Below, one piece after another: positions 50,439 through 60,923 of a stretch of 64,000 bases of DNA. This DNA comes from Pseudoxanthomonas sp. CF385 (GTDB lineage Bacteria > Pseudomonadota > Gammaproteobacteria > Xanthomonadales > Xanthomonadaceae). Both the position numbers and the translations under genes were made by a program. Below the pieces are notes generated by a model. That model was given only the letters and a program-made list of their open reading frames with translations. It did not search any database and had not been told where the DNA came from. The stretch is taken from NCBI RefSeq assembly GCF_900104255.1, contig NZ_FNKZ01000004.1, positions 124,001 through 188,000 of the forward strand, given 5' to 3'. Numbering within the stretch: position 1 is the stretch's first letter; every line of letters begins with the position of its first letter.

Positions 50439-51146
50439 TCAGACGTCCAACGCATCCTTCGACGGCAATCGCCAGTCGATCGGCGGCAGCCCCCGCTGCG
50501 CCAGGTAATGGTTGGTCGCCGAGAAATGCCCGCAACCCAGGAACCCGCGATGCGCCGACAGCGGTGAGGGATGCGGCGCGCGCAACACGCGATGGCGCCG
50601 GGTGTCGATCACCTTGCCCTTGGCCTGCGCGTAACTGCCCCACAGCAGGAATACCAGGCCTTCGCGTTCGCGTGCCAGCGTTTCGATGGCATGGTCGGTG
50701 AACCCTTCCCAGCCCTTGCCCTGGTGCGCACCCGCACGGCCTTCCTCGACCGTCAGCACGGCGTTGAGGAGCAGCACGCCCTGGCGTGCCCACGGCAGCA
50801 GGCAACCGTGGTCGGGCGGCGCGATGCCGAGGTCCGCGTTGATTTCCTTGTAGATGTTCACCAGCGACGGCGGCACCGGCACGCCCGGCAGCACGGAAAA
50901 GCACAGGCCATGCGCCTGTCCCGCGCCGTGGTACGGATCCTGCCCTAGGATCACCACCTTCACCGCGTCGAACGGGGTGGCATCGAAGGCCGCGAAGATC
51001 TGCGGACCCGGCGGGTAGATGCGCGCGCCGGCAGCCTTGCGCTGGCGCAGGAACGCGGACAGCTCGCGCATCTCCGGCCGCTGCAGCCAGTCGCCGATGC
51101 GCGCCTTCCAGGAAGGCTCCAGCCGGATGCGGTCGTCTTCGGTCAT
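50439..51146 (-). CDS. ung: uracil-DNA glycosylase
   Basis: Removes uracil from DNA at the start of base-excision repair. 235 residues, family 1. Water-activating loop GQDPYHG, uracil pocket LLLNAVLTV, and the intercalation loop [12 protein letters not shown] are all present. It is the last gene of an apparent operon ftsE-ftsX-response regulator-ung, 16 nt after the regulator. Confidence 0.97.
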   Translation of the reverse strand: MTEDDRIRLEPSWKARIGDWLQRPEMRELSAFLRQRKAAGARIYPPGPQIFAAFDATPFDAVKVVILGQDPYHGAGQAHGLCFSVLPGVPVPPSLVNIYKEINADLGIAPPDHGCLLPWARQGVLLLNAVLTVEEGRAGAHQGKGWEGFTDHAIETLAREREGLVFLLWGSYAQAKGKVIDTRRHRVLRAPHPSPLSAHRGFLGCGHFSATNHYLAQRGLPPIDWRLPSKDALDV

Positions 51147-51162
51147 GCAGGACGCACGCGCT

Positions 51163-52002
51163 TCAGACCAGCGCGCGGGATTCGTCCATGCGCGCGAGGC
51201 GCAACTGGAACAGCACCTTCGTCACCAGCAGGCGCTCCTCGATCGGCTTCAGCACCAGGTCGTTGGCGCCGGCCTGCAACAGTTCGGCCTGATTGTCGCG
51301 GTTGCTGTCGCCGGTCATCACGAGGATGGGCAGGCGGCGCTTGCCGTAGGCGAAGTCGACGCGGATGCGCTGCACGATGTCGCGGCCGCTCAGTTCGCCC
51401 TTCAGGATCACGTCGGTGAGCACCAGGTCGAACTTGTGCGTGGACAGGCCCAGCGATTCGGCGGTGAGCAGGGCGAAGGCATCCTCGGCCTTCAGCACAT
51501 GCACCACCTTGAGCGACTGCCGCTCGAGCATGCGCCGCGTCGTCTCGGCGACCACGCGGCTGTCCTCGATGAAGAGGATGGTCGCGCCGGCGACCGGTTC
51601 GGGCTGCACGTAGCCGCGGATGAAGGCGGCCAGCGCTTCGTGGCCCAGAGCCTTGTCGAAGTAGTCGGTGACGAACTCGGTGAAGCGCCGTTCTTCGAGG
51701 TGCTGCTGCGCATCGCCCGACACCACGATCACCGGCACGTAGGCCTGGCCCGCCGCTTCGCGCACGCTGCGCGCGATCTCCAGGCCGTCGCCGTCGGGCA
51801 GGGCCAGCGCGGTGGTGACCAGATGCACCTCGCCCTGCTCCAGCGCGGTGCGCGCCTCCGCGATGCTGGAACAGCCGATCACCTGCACGCCCGGCACTTC
51901 GCGCCGCAGCACGTCGGCGATCAGCTTGCGCACCAGCTTCGACCCGTCCACCACCATCACGCGGGGGGCGTCACTGATCAGGTGGCGGAGTTCCTGGGCC
52001 AT
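51163..52002 (-). CDS. tandem-receiver response regulator with a degenerate first domain
   Basis: 279 residues, two receiver domains and no output domain. REC2 (about 140-275) is complete: acidic pair Glu146-Asp147, phospho-acceptor Asp197 in [12 protein letters not shown], and KP near the end. REC1 (about 14-125) has lost the second acidic residue (VVDG) and carries Ala65 where the phosphorylated Asp should be. REC1 is therefore a pseudo-receiver. It sits between ftsX and ung with 14- and 16-nt gaps. Confidence 0.9.
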   Translation of the reverse strand: MAQELRHLISDAPRVMVVDGSKLVRKLIADVLRREVPGVQVIGCSSIAEARTALEQGEVHLVTTALALPDGDGLEIARSVREAAGQAYVPVIVVSGDAQQHLEERRFTEFVTDYFDKALGHEALAAFIRGYVQPEPVAGATILFIEDSRVVAETTRRMLERQSLKVVHVLKAEDAFALLTAESLGLSTHKFDLVLTDVILKGELSGRDIVQRIRVDFAYGKRRLPILVMTGDSNRDNQAELLQAGANDLVLKPIEERLLVTKVLFQLRLARMDESRALV

Positions 52003-52016
52003 GAAGGACGCGAGTC

Positions 52017-52961
52017 TCAGGTTTCTGTGGGGCGAGTCTGACGCAAGAAATGCCCCGTCACCAGCCATGCGCCCAGCCAGCCGATCGCGGTCGCGGCAAC
52101 GACCACGGCGACGGCGCCCACGGCATCCAGCCCCGCCAGGGCGAACGTGCTGCCGTAGCTGCGCGCGAGCGTCGCCAGGGGCTCGCGCAGCGCCAGGGCC
52201 GCCAGGGTCAGCAGGCCAAGCGCCAGCGCACCGGCGGCCAGGCCGTACCAGGCGCCGAGATAGACGAAAGGCCGGCGGATGAAGCCGTCGCTGGCGCCGA
52301 GCAACTGCAGCACGCCGATTTCCTCGCGCCGCGACTGGATGTCCAGCCGCACGGTGTTGCCCACCACCAGCAGCGCGCCCAGACCGAACAGCGCCGCCAG
52401 CACCCACGCCAGCCGGCGTCCGAAGCCCATCCATCCCGCCAACCGGTCACGCCAGGCGGCGTCGTGCTGCAGCAGGTCGGTTTCCGGCAAGGCCTGCAGC
52501 GCGGCCACCAGGCGCGCGTCGTCGCCCTCCGGTACCACGATCAGCAGGCTGGGCAGCGGATTGCCTTCCAGCGTATCCAGCGACGCGCCCAGGCCGCTGC
52601 GCTCGCGGAACTCGGCCATGCCCTGGTCCGGCGTGCGAAGTTCCACGCCGGCGACGTCGTCGCGGCCGCGCAGCTCCAGCGCCAGCGCCTGCGCGCGCGC
52701 GACCGGTGTATCGGGCTTGAGGAACAGGTCGATCTCGCGCGACTGCTGCACGTCGCCGGCGAAATGGCCGACGTTCTGCAGCGCCAGCCACAGGCCCAAC
52801 GGCAGCGCCAGGGCGATCGCCATCACCCCGATCGTCAGCAACGTCGCCCACGGGCGACGCGCGGCGCGCCCCAGACTGGAGACGAAACTGTAGAGATGCT
52901 GGTCCAGCCAGATGCCGATGCCGGAGCGCGCCTGCGTCCGGGCGTTCTTCGCGTCGCTCAT
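52017..52961 (-). CDS. ftsX: cell division protein FtsX
   Basis: 314 residues: an N-terminal helix (about 42-62), a periplasmic loop, then three C-terminal helices. It couples ATP hydrolysis by FtsE to activation of septal amidases via EnvC-type activators. The ATG overlaps the ftsE stop by 4 nt. Length and layout match E. coli FtsX except for a shorter N-terminus. Confidence 0.95.
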   Translation of the reverse strand: MSDAKNARTQARSGIGIWLDQHLYSFVSSLGRAARRPWATLLTIGVMAIALALPLGLWLALQNVGHFAGDVQQSREIDLFLKPDTPVARAQALALELRGRDDVAGVELRTPDQGMAEFRERSGLGASLDTLEGNPLPSLLIVVPEGDDARLVAALQALPETDLLQHDAAWRDRLAGWMGFGRRLAWVLAALFGLGALLVVGNTVRLDIQSRREEIGVLQLLGASDGFIRRPFVYLGAWYGLAAGALALGLLTLAALALREPLATLARSYGSTFALAGLDAVGAVAVVVAATAIGWLGAWLVTGHFLRQTRPTET

Positions 52962-53644
52962 TCGGCCAGGTCCGCGGGAGAAATGTCGTCGGCCAGCTTG
53001 CCGTGGTCGAGGATCAGCACGCGCTTCTTCATGCGCTTGAGCAGCGACAGGTCGTGGCTGACCACCAGCACGCTGGTGCCTCGCTCGGGCATGGATGCGA
53101 ACAGCGACATGATTTCCGCCGCCAGGGTGGGGTCGAGGTTGCCCGTCGGCTCGTCCGCCACCAGCAGACGCGGTTCGGCGACGATCGCGCGGGCGATGCC
53201 CACGCGCTGCTGCTCGCCGGCCGAAAGCTGCGTGGGAAGCGCGTTCTCGCGATGGCCCAGGCCAAGGCGCGCCAGCACCTCGCGCACGCGCTTGCCGATG
53301 TCGCCGCGACGGTCGCCGCGCAGGATCAGCGGCAGCGACACGTTCTCCATCACGGTGCGGTCCGTCAGCAGGCGGTGGTCCTGGTAGACCGCGCCCACGT
53401 CGCGACGGTGCAGCGGGATGCGCCCGCCGCGCACCTTCAGCAGGTTGCGCCCGCCGAACACGACGGCGCCGCGCGAGGGGCGCTCGCTGAGATGGATCAG
53501 TTTCAGCAGCGTGCTCTTGCCCGCACCGGAGTGGCCGGTGACGAAGAGCATCTCGCCCTCGGCCACCTCGAAGCTGACGTCGACCAGCGCCGGATGGCCG
53601 CCGGGATACTGCTTGCTGACGTTTTCGAATCGGAGGACGCTCAT
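52958..53644 (-). CDS. ftsE: cell division ATP-binding protein FtsE
   Basis: 228 residues. Walker A GHSGAGKST, signature LSAGEQQRVGIARA and Walker [13 protein letters not shown] are present. It is the ATPase of the FtsEX complex at the division septum. It heads the ftsE-ftsX-regulator-ung unit and is 49 bp from the rhlB terminator. Confidence 0.97.
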   Translation of the reverse strand: MSVLRFENVSKQYPGGHPALVDVSFEVAEGEMLFVTGHSGAGKSTLLKLIHLSERPSRGAVVFGGRNLLKVRGGRIPLHRRDVGAVYQDHRLLTDRTVMENVSLPLILRGDRRGDIGKRVREVLARLGLGHRENALPTQLSAGEQQRVGIARAIVAEPRLLVADEPTGNLDPTLAAEIMSLFASMPERGTSVLVVSHDLSLLKRMKKRVLILDHGKLADDISPADLAE

Positions 53645-53693
53645 GTGCCTCGATTATGCAGGAGCGGCCGAGACGCTGGCGATGCGCGCGGGC

Positions 53694-53722
53694 AAAAAAG
53701 AAGCCGGGACGTGCCCGGCTTC
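53694..53722 (-). terminator. rhlB terminator
   Basis: On the minus strand a 9-bp stem (GAAGCCGGG with CCCGGCTTC, 5-nt loop) is followed by six T. It lies 24 bp past the rhlB stop and insulates it from ftsE. Confidence 0.9.
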
Positions 53723-53745
53723 CGATCGAACCTTCGCGGTGGCGG

Positions 53746-55422
53746 TCAGCCGCCGACCAGCGAGCGGATCTTGCGGCCGAGGCGCGTCAGGAAGCCCGCG
53801 TTCTCGTCCGTCGCCTTGGCAGCGGCCTTCGGCACGGTCGGCACGGCCGCACTCGCCACGGCACCCTCGGCGCCTTCCAGCGGACGGCCATGACGACGAC
53901 GGCGACGCTTGCGCGGCTTGCGGTCGCCTTCCGGTGCCGCGGCGGCCTCCGGACGCGTCTCGTTCGCGGGCTGCGTTGCCTGCGGCTTCGCGGCCTCGCC
54001 CTCCGGACGCGGGGCGCGCGGCGGACGCGGCTTGCCGTCGGCCGAACGCGGACCTTCGCGGCGTCCACCCTCGCGGCGCCCGCCTTCGCGACGGCCGGCA
54101 CCACCGCCGGACGGCTTGCGGCCACCGCCGCGACGCTCTTCGTCGGCGGCCTTCTGCTCGCGGGCTTCGCGGAAGATCTGGCCGATGCTCTCTTCTTCCT
54201 CGTCGCCTTCACCGGCTTCCGGCTTCGGGCGTTCCGGCCGCGGCAGCGCGGTCAGCAATTCCGCGGTGACCGGTTCGGACGGGATCTTCTGCTCGATGTA
54301 GGCCTCGATGTCCGGCAGCGACATCGCGTAGCGCTCGCAGGCGAAGCTGATCGCATCGCCCTCGGCGCCCAGGCGCGCGGTGCGGCCGATGCGGTGCACG
54401 TAGTCTTCGGCGTCGAACGGCAGGTCGTAGTTGAACACGTGCGACACGCCATCGATATGCAGGCCGCGCGCGGCCACGTCGGTGGCCACGAGCAACTCCA
54501 GCTGGCCCGCCTGGAAGCGCTTCAGCAACGACTCGCGCTTCTTCTGCGGCACGTCGCCGGACAGCACGCCGACGCGGTAACCGGCGCGCTCCAGCGCGCG
54601 CGCCACGCGCTCGACGAAGGCCTTGGTGTTGACGAACACCATCGTGCGCGCGCCTTCGCTGCGCGACAGCAGGCCGATCAGCAGCGGGATCTTCTCGTCG
54701 TCGGCGGGGTAATACAGCTTCTGCCGCACCTTCGCCGCCGTGATGAACTCGGTCTCGACGACGAGCTTCTCCGGCTCGTTCATGTGCTCGTAGGCCAGTT
54801 CCAGCACGCGGTGGGACAGCGTGGCCGAGAACAGCAGCGTCTGCCGCGTGGTGCGTTCCGGCATGCGGCGCAGCAGGAAGCGGATGTCCTTGATGAAGCC
54901 GAGGTCGAACATGCGGTCGGCTTCGTCGAGCACGCACATCTCGCAGGCGTGCAGGCTGACCACCTTGTGCTGCTTGACGTAGTCGATCAGGCGGCCCGGC
55001 GTCGCGATGATGACGTCCACGCCCTTCTGCAGCAGCTCGCGCTGCTTGTCGTAGTCGACGCCGCCGTAGACCAGCGCGAAGCGCAGGCCGAGGTCGGCGC
55101 CGAACTTCACGGCATCCTTGTGGATCTGGATGGCTAGTTCACGGGTCGGCGCCAGGATCAGCGCGCGCGGATCCTCGGGCTTGCGTTCGGCCAGCGCGGG
55201 CCGGCTCAGCAGGCGGTTCATCACCGCGACCAGGAACGCCAGCGTCTTGCCGGTGCCCGTCTGCGCCTGGCCTGCGACGTCGCCGCCTGCCAGCGCGACC
55301 GGCAGCGTCATCGCCTGGATCGGCGTGCAACGGGAAAAACCTGCGCCTTCAAGGCCTGCGAGCAGGGCCGGATGCAGGTCGAACGAGGAAAAAGTAATGT
55401 CGGTTAAAGGTTTGTCGCTCAT
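53746..55422 (-). CDS. rhlB: DEAD-box RNA helicase RhlB
   Basis: 558 residues. Helicase core motifs: AQTGTGKT (I), PTRELA (Ia), DEAD in [10 protein letters not shown] (II), SAT (III), and [10 protein letters not shown] (VI). RhlB unwinds RNA for the degradosome. The C-terminal 150 residues are disordered, with [14 protein letters not shown] repeats and a basic RKRRRRRHG patch, longer than in E. coli RhlB. It is divergent from trxA with rho beyond, the conserved rhlB/trxA/rho arrangement. Confidence 0.95.
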   Translation of the reverse strand: MSDKPLTDITFSSFDLHPALLAGLEGAGFSRCTPIQAMTLPVALAGGDVAGQAQTGTGKTLAFLVAVMNRLLSRPALAERKPEDPRALILAPTRELAIQIHKDAVKFGADLGLRFALVYGGVDYDKQRELLQKGVDVIIATPGRLIDYVKQHKVVSLHACEMCVLDEADRMFDLGFIKDIRFLLRRMPERTTRQTLLFSATLSHRVLELAYEHMNEPEKLVVETEFITAAKVRQKLYYPADDEKIPLLIGLLSRSEGARTMVFVNTKAFVERVARALERAGYRVGVLSGDVPQKKRESLLKRFQAGQLELLVATDVAARGLHIDGVSHVFNYDLPFDAEDYVHRIGRTARLGAEGDAISFACERYAMSLPDIEAYIEQKIPSEPVTAELLTALPRPERPKPEAGEGDEEEESIGQIFREAREQKAADEERRGGGRKPSGGGAGRREGGRREGGRREGPRSADGKPRPPRAPRPEGEAAKPQATQPANETRPEAAAAPEGDRKPRKRRRRRHGRPLEGAEGAVASAAVPTVPKAAAKATDENAGFLTRLGRKIRSLVGG

Positions 55423-55647
55423 GCCATCTTCTTTGCGCCGCAGTGTTCTGCGTGCGGCTGTGTGAATGCGGGTCGCTGTGCTTGCAACGGGGGGTCCGGC
55501 GTCGCACACTGCGCTCCCTGTGCCGGGCTGCGCGGCCGCCCAGGAGCTCCTTGAAATGGCCGCGGAACGCCCCAGTTTACCCCAAACAGACGGCCGACCC
55601 GGCCCGAACCCGTCCGCAGGACCCCGCGGACCCCGCAGGAGACCCCA

Positions 55648-55989
55648 GTGAGCGATAAAGTTTCCCACGTCGGCGATGCCGATTTCGATGCCGCCGTGCT
55701 CCAGTCCGGCGAGCCGGTACTGGTGGATTTCTGGGCCGAATGGTGTGGCCCGTGCAAGATGATTTCCCCGGTGCTGGACGAGCTGGCCGAGACCTACGGT
55801 GGCAAGCTGAAGGTGGCGAAGGTCAACGTGGACGAGAACCGCGCGACCGCCATCAAGTACCACGTGCGCTCCATCCCGATGCTGCTGCTGTTCAAGGACG
55901 GCCAGATCCAGGCGACCCAGATCGGCGCCGTCGGCAAGGGCCAGCTGACCCAGATGATCGACAAGGCCCTGGGTACCCAGGCCGCCTGA
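55648..55989 (+). CDS. trxA: thioredoxin TrxA
   Basis: 113 residues, active site WCGPCK (Cys33, Cys36) and the cis-Pro loop SIPML. General disulfide reductase of the cytoplasm. It starts with GTG, set by AGGAG 7 nt upstream; no suitable ATG exists. It is followed by rho after 206 bp, as in E. coli. The 225-bp gap to rhlB should carry both divergent promoters. Confidence 0.97.
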   Translation: MSDKVSHVGDADFDAAVLQSGEPVLVDFWAEWCGPCKMISPVLDELAETYGGKLKVAKVNVDENRATAIKYHVRSIPMLLLFKDGQIQATQIGAVGKGQLTQMIDKALGTQAA

Positions 55990-56054
55990 CCGGCGGCCCC
56001 GGGCGTCCCGGGGAGGCTGGCTGAATCCGCTTGAACCCGCCGCGGCGGCCCGGC

Positions 56055-56083
56055 TTGCCGCCGCCGCAGGCCGGTGATAGTGT
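56055..56083 (+). promoter_or_regulatory. candidate rho promoter
   Basis: TTGCCG and TAGTGT hexamers 17 bp apart, about 110 bp before the rho start. The long leader that would result fits the known autoregulation of rho by early termination. The match is modest. Confidence 0.3.
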
Positions 56084-56195
56084 CGAATCCGAATCCGGCG
56101 CAGGGGATGCGCCGCACCCATCTGAAGCCCCACTTCTCTTTACTCACCCGCCGCCGCAACGCCGGCGCGCTCGCCACCTAGCGAGGAATCGCAAC

Positions 56196-57884
56196 TTGTC
56201 CGACAGCAGCAACGAAACCGGCGCTCCCGCCGAGAAGCGCGTGCGCAAAGCCCGCGTCCCGAAGGCCTCCGCCGACACCTCCGCCCCCCAGGCCGATGCC
56301 GCGCCGCAGCTCCCGCTGCCGCCGGTGAACGAAGCGCCTGCCCCGGCGCCCGCCTCCGCACCCGCGCCCGCCTCCCGTGAAGGCGGTGAATCCGGGCATG
56401 GCGGCGGCCAGCAAGACCAGGACGGCGGCCAGGATGCGCGCGAGCAGCGCGACAGCAACCGCTTCAACAACAATAACAACAACCGCCGCGACCGCTTCCG
56501 CAATCGCCGCGAACGCAATCGCGATCGGCAGGGCCAGGACGGCATGCCGCAGGACGGCAACGGCGGCGGCCAGGAGAACTTCGCCCCGCGCGTGATGCCC
56601 AACGTGCCGGAAGGCTTCCCGCAGTACTCGCTGGGCGACCTCAAGCGCATGCCGGCGCCCAAGCTGCTGGACATCGCCGAGCAGCTGAACATCCAGGAAG
56701 GCGTTGCCCGCGCCCGCAAGCAGGACGTGATCTTCGCCCTGCTGAAGGTGCTGACCCGCCACGGCGAAGGCGTCGCCGCCGACGGCGTGCTGGAAATCCT
56801 GCCGGACGGCTTCGGCTTCCTGCGCGCGGCCGAAGCCAGCTACCTGGCCGGCCCGGACGACGTCTACATCAGCCCCAGCCAGATCCGCCGCTTCAACCTG
56901 CGCACCGGCGACCACCTGGCCGGCCGCATCCGCTGGCCGAAGGACGGTGAGCGCTACTTCGCGCTGTCGACCATCGACACGATCAACGGCGAGCCGCTGG
57001 AAGCGTCGAAGAACAAGGTGCTGTTCGAAAACCTGACGCCCCTGTTCCCGCGCCGCCGCTTCACCCTTGAGCGCGGCAACGGTTCCTCTGAAGACATCGC
57101 CGGCCGCATCCTCGACCTGATGGCGCCGCAGGGCAAGGGCCAGCGCGCCCTGATCGTGTCGCCGCCCAAGGCCGGCAAGACGATCATGATGCAGCAGATC
57201 GCCACCGCCATCACGACCAACCACCCGGACGTGCACCTGATCGTGCTGCTGGTGGACGAGCGTCCGGAAGAAGTGACCGAGATGCAGCGCACCGTGCGCG
57301 GCGAAGTGGTCAGCTCGACGTTCGACGAGCCGGCCGCGCGCCACGTGCAGGTCGCCGAAATGGTGATCGAGCGCGCCAAGCGCCTGGTCGAGCACAAGAA
57401 AGACGTGGTGATCATGCTGGACTCGATCACCCGCCTGGCCCGCGCCTACAACAACGTCGTGCCCAGCTCCGGCAAGGTGCTGACCGGCGGCGTGGACGCC
57501 AACGCCCTGCACCGCCCGAAGCGCTTCTTCGGCGCCGCGCGCAATGTGGAGGAAGGCGGCTCGCTGACCATCATCGCCACCGCGCTGGTCGAGACCGGCA
57601 GCAAGATGGACGAGGTGATCTACGAAGAGTTCAAGGGCACCGGCAACAGCGAAGTGCACCTGAACCGCCGCATCACCGAGAAGCGCGTCTACCCGGCCAT
57701 CGACATCAACCGCTCGGGCACGCGTCGCGAAGACCTGCTGATCGAACCGGAACTGCTGCAGAAGATCTGGATCCTGCGCAAGCTGTTGCACCCGATGGAC
57801 GAGATCGCGGCGATGGAGTTCCTGCTGGACAAGATGAAGAACATCAAGTCCAACGACGAGTTCTTCAGTTCGATGAAGCGCTGA
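56196..57884 (+). CDS. rho: transcription termination factor Rho
   Basis: 562 residues, about 140 longer than E. coli Rho. A disordered N-terminal insertion (Ala/Pro-rich, then Asn-rich [12 protein letters not shown] and Arg-rich [10 protein letters not shown]) precedes the RNA-binding domain ([15 protein letters not shown]). The ATPase has P-loop [17 protein letters not shown] and the secondary RNA site SGKVLTGG. Start: TTG with GAGGAA upstream, giving (M)[10 protein letters not shown], the usual xanthomonad N-terminus. Low-complexity insertions occur in Rho of several phyla and may affect RNA affinity or condensation. Confidence 0.96.
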   Translation: MSDSSNETGAPAEKRVRKARVPKASADTSAPQADAAPQLPLPPVNEAPAPAPASAPAPASREGGESGHGGGQQDQDGGQDAREQRDSNRFNNNNNNRRDRFRNRRERNRDRQGQDGMPQDGNGGGQENFAPRVMPNVPEGFPQYSLGDLKRMPAPKLLDIAEQLNIQEGVARARKQDVIFALLKVLTRHGEGVAADGVLEILPDGFGFLRAAEASYLAGPDDVYISPSQIRRFNLRTGDHLAGRIRWPKDGERYFALSTIDTINGEPLEASKNKVLFENLTPLFPRRRFTLERGNGSSEDIAGRILDLMAPQGKGQRALIVSPPKAGKTIMMQQIATAITTNHPDVHLIVLLVDERPEEVTEMQRTVRGEVVSSTFDEPAARHVQVAEMVIERAKRLVEHKKDVVIMLDSITRLARAYNNVVPSSGKVLTGGVDANALHRPKRFFGAARNVEEGGSLTIIATALVETGSKMDEVIYEEFKGTGNSEVHLNRRITEKRVYPAIDINRSGTRREDLLIEPELLQKIWILRKLLHPMDEIAAMEFLLDKMKNIKSNDEFFSSMKR

Positions 57885-57902
57885 TCCGGCGCGCGATCGA
57901 CG

Positions 57903-57930
57903 AACGCCCCGCGATGCGGGGCGTTTTCGT
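57903..57930 (+). terminator. rho terminator
   Basis: AACGCCCCGC-GAT-GCGGGGCGTT is a perfect 10-bp stem followed by TTCGTT. It is 18 bp after the rho stop and between convergent genes, so it may serve both. Confidence 0.85.
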
Positions 57931-59885
57931 TAGCGGCACCGGAAATCGCCGGCGCCGACCGGCGCGCACCCGTCGCCCCAGCGACCGGTCTGCCGCCAGT
58001 ACGCCACCACGCCCGCTTGCGCGAGCAACGCCTTGAACTCGGGATGCGCGCGCACGCCCGAATACGGCGCGTTCCAGAACGCCACGTACGGGTACTGCGG
58101 CATGCGCCCGTCGCGAAAACCGGGTTGCATCTCCAGGTCGCGGCGCAGCGCGCGGATCGCCAGCGCGGTATCGCCCAGTGCATCGGCGACGCCGGTCTGC
58201 ACATAGGCCGCATCCTGCCCGCCCGCATAGACGTCGTCCGTCAGCGCCTTGCGGACAAGCGCGAGCATCGCGGCGCGGTCATCGAGCAACGCGCCGAGAT
58301 CGTGGAAGAACGGCGTGTCGAATCCTTCGTGCTGCTGCAATCGCCGGTGCAGATCGGTCAGTTCGCGCAGACCGCCGCCCCGCTTGCCCGCCAGTTGCCG
58401 GAAGAACGCCACGGAGTCCGTCTCGCGCTGGCGGCCTTCCATCTGTAGGCCGCGCCGGTACTCGGCTTCCGCATCCGCGTAGCGACGCGCGGCGGTGTAG
58501 TCGTACTGCAGGTCGCGCGACAGGAACAAGGCCCGGGGCTCGCTGGCGCGCACCTGCTCGACCAGCGCGATGGTCTCGTCCAGGTGCCCCATCGCATACA
58601 GCATGTAGGCGTAGTCCCAGGCGCGCTCCTTGGTCAATGGGCCGGCTTCGGCGACCTGTTTCGCCAGGGCGAGGGCTTCGGCCCGCCTGCCCTCGCGCCA
58701 CAACGCGTTCGCACGATCGCGCCTGGCGACCCAACTGTCCGGCGCGATGCGGGCGATATCGTTCCGGACCTGCGCGGCTTCGGCACGCACCTTGTCTGCC
58801 TGCGGCCCGTCGAGCGCCTGCGCCATCGCGATGAGCGAAGATGCCAGCGCGTCCCGGCACAACACGCATTGCGGATCCAGCACGACCATCTCGCGCGCGA
58901 GTTGCAGTCGCAGCCGGTCGTGCTCGACATCGAACTCTTCGCGCATGCCGATGCTGCGCCAGCGCAGGAAGCGCTCGTAGGCATCGATCTGGGTGGTGCC
59001 GCCCTGCTCGCGATTGAAGGCGGCGACATCCAGCTTGACGCTCAGCGCGAGCGCGACGTCGCGGGAGATCGCGTCCTGCACCGCGAACACATCGCGCAGT
59101 TCGCGCGCATAGATCTTCGACCAGAGGTGAAAGCCGTCGTCGGCGCGGATCAGCTGCGCGGTGACCCGCAATGCGCCGTCTTCGCGACGCACGCTGCCTT
59201 CCAGCAGATAGGCCACGCCCAGCGCGCGACCGATGGCGCGCAGGTCGTGGGTGTCCCTGAACGCGTCGCTCGACGTGCGTCCCACCACGCGCAGCGCAGG
59301 CGACTGCGCCAACTGGTTGCGGATCTCTTCGGCGAGACCTTCGGCGAGGTACGTCTGGTCGCGGGCCTGCGAAAGGTCGGCGAAAGGCAGCACTGCGAGC
59401 GAAGGGCGGGCCTGCGTTTCGCTGGGCGCTGCGCGCGTGGCGTCCCGTTGCGTCCAGACGAGCGCGCCCACGATCAGCACCATCGCGCCCGCCGACGCGA
59501 TGAGCCAGGGCCGCCATCCACGCGGCGCACCCTTCGGTTCGCCAGGCATGGCGACAGCGCCATCGGCCGCGGGCAGGTCGAAGCGGTAGCCGATGCCGTA
59601 CACGGTATGCAGCAGGCGCGGTCGCTGGGCCTCTTCGCCCAGGGCCTGGCGCAGCAGGCTCATGATCCGGTTGAGGACGCTCTGGGTGACGTGCCGGTGG
59701 CCCCACACCGCGTCGAGGATCTCGTCCCGCGTGAACACCCGGCCGGGCGAACCCGCCAGCACGGCCAGCACGGCGAAGGCCTTGGGCTCGAGCGCCTGTT
59801 CGGCGCCGCCGCGCAGCAGCCGCCGGCCGGCGAAGTCGATGACCACGTCGTCGAAAGCCAGGCGATCCGGATCCGGCTGCGGCAT
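57930..59885 (-). CDS. CadC-like transmembrane winged-helix regulator with TPR-type C-terminus
   Basis: 651 residues. An OmpR-type winged helix at 10-105 (ALEPKAFAVLAVLAGSPGRVFTRDEI), one membrane helix at about 126-145, and a FlgO/adenylate-cyclase-like domain (SLAVLPFADLSQARDQTYLAEGLAEEI) are followed by helical TPR-like repeats to the end. It probably senses an envelope signal and binds DNA while membrane-anchored. Its targets are not obvious; the divergent DUF2306 gene is a candidate. Confidence 0.9.
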   Translation of the reverse strand: MPQPDPDRLAFDDVVIDFAGRRLLRGGAEQALEPKAFAVLAVLAGSPGRVFTRDEILDAVWGHRHVTQSVLNRIMSLLRQALGEEAQRPRLLHTVYGIGYRFDLPAADGAVAMPGEPKGAPRGWRPWLIASAGAMVLIVGALVWTQRDATRAAPSETQARPSLAVLPFADLSQARDQTYLAEGLAEEIRNQLAQSPALRVVGRTSSDAFRDTHDLRAIGRALGVAYLLEGSVRREDGALRVTAQLIRADDGFHLWSKIYARELRDVFAVQDAISRDVALALSVKLDVAAFNREQGGTTQIDAYERFLRWRSIGMREEFDVEHDRLRLQLAREMVVLDPQCVLCRDALASSLIAMAQALDGPQADKVRAEAAQVRNDIARIAPDSWVARRDRANALWREGRRAEALALAKQVAEAGPLTKERAWDYAYMLYAMGHLDETIALVEQVRASEPRALFLSRDLQYDYTAARRYADAEAEYRRGLQMEGRQRETDSVAFFRQLAGKRGGGLRELTDLHRRLQQHEGFDTPFFHDLGALLDDRAAMLALVRKALTDDVYAGGQDAAYVQTGVADALGDTALAIRALRRDLEMQPGFRDGRMPQYPYVAFWNAPYSGVRAHPEFKALLAQAGVVAYWRQTGRWGDGCAPVGAGDFRCR

Positions 59886-60029
59886 GCGCTCCCCCGCGGG
59901 GCGGGGCCCGCGCGCTCAAGTATAGGTGCGGCCTCACCACTTCCTGCGGCTGGCCTAACGACCTGGACCTCACCCCGGCAGACGCTGGCGGTCGCGGAAA
60001 CGATCCGCGGCCGACCCAGGAAGGACCCC

Positions 60030-60890
60030 ATGAACCTCTCGCGCGTGCGCCTTCATACCCCCGTGCCGTCCGTCGGGCAGCGTCTGTTCGGCGGGATCGG
60101 ACGCGCCTTCCAGGCCATCGCCTTTGCCGGACTGCTGGCCTTCGGCGCCTACATCGCGCTCCGGGCGGTGGGCGCTACGCCCCGGAACTTCGAACAGTGG
60201 CGCACGCTGGTGGACGGGCTGCCGATGCCGACCCTGCAGGACTGGATCGCCAACCTCGGCATCGGCCTGCATTTCGTGATGGGCACGATCCTGGTGCTGG
60301 CCTGGCCGATCCTGCTGTCGTCGCGCATCCGCAGCCGCCACCGTGCGGTGCATCGCTGGACGGGTCGCCTCTACGTGACGGCGGCCGTGTTGGCCGGCAC
60401 CGGCGGCCTGTCGTTCATCCTCACCCACGGCGCGTACACGCCCGCGGCGTCGGTCGCCTTCGCGGTCTGGGGCGCGGTGATGGTGCTGAGCGCGGTCATG
60501 GCCTTCGTGCATGCCCGCGCGAAGCGGTTCGACCGGCATCGCGCGTGGGCGATCCGCCTGTTCGCGATGGTGCTGGGCTCATGGGTGTTCGACCTGGAGA
60601 TCCGCGCCTGGAAGGACCTGACCGGCGGCCTCGGCATGGGCGCAGGCAACACCCGCGGCCCATTCGACTACGCCATCCTCTATCTGTTCTTCGTCCCCAA
60701 CCTGCTGGTCGCGGAGTGCTTCATCCGCCACCTGCACAGGCGCATCGCATCGCCACGCCGCCTGGCGTGGTCGGCCATCGCGGGATTCGCGGTGGCCGGT
60801 GGCGTGTTCGCCTATGCGGTGGTCATGGTGACCGCCACCGACTCAGGCAAGTACGGGAAGCACCTGTTGCGGGTCTTCGGCGGCGGATGA
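60030..60890 (+). CDS. DUF2306 integral membrane protein
   Basis: 286 residues with about six to seven membrane helices and conserved histidines (LHFVMGTILVLAWP, RHRAVHRWTGRLY, RHRAWAIRLFAMV) as in DUF2306/YwnJ-like haem-type membrane proteins. AGGAAGG upstream of the ATG. Divergent from the CadC-like regulator with about 140 bp between them. Function unknown. Confidence 0.85.
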   Translation: MNLSRVRLHTPVPSVGQRLFGGIGRAFQAIAFAGLLAFGAYIALRAVGATPRNFEQWRTLVDGLPMPTLQDWIANLGIGLHFVMGTILVLAWPILLSSRIRSRHRAVHRWTGRLYVTAAVLAGTGGLSFILTHGAYTPAASVAFAVWGAVMVLSAVMAFVHARAKRFDRHRAWAIRLFAMVLGSWVFDLEIRAWKDLTGGLGMGAGNTRGPFDYAILYLFFVPNLLVAECFIRHLHRRIASPRRLAWSAIAGFAVAGGVFAYAVVMVTATDSGKYGKHLLRVFGGG

Positions 60891-60923
60891 GCATCGTGCT
60901 CGCCGCGCACGCCTGTACGCGGA

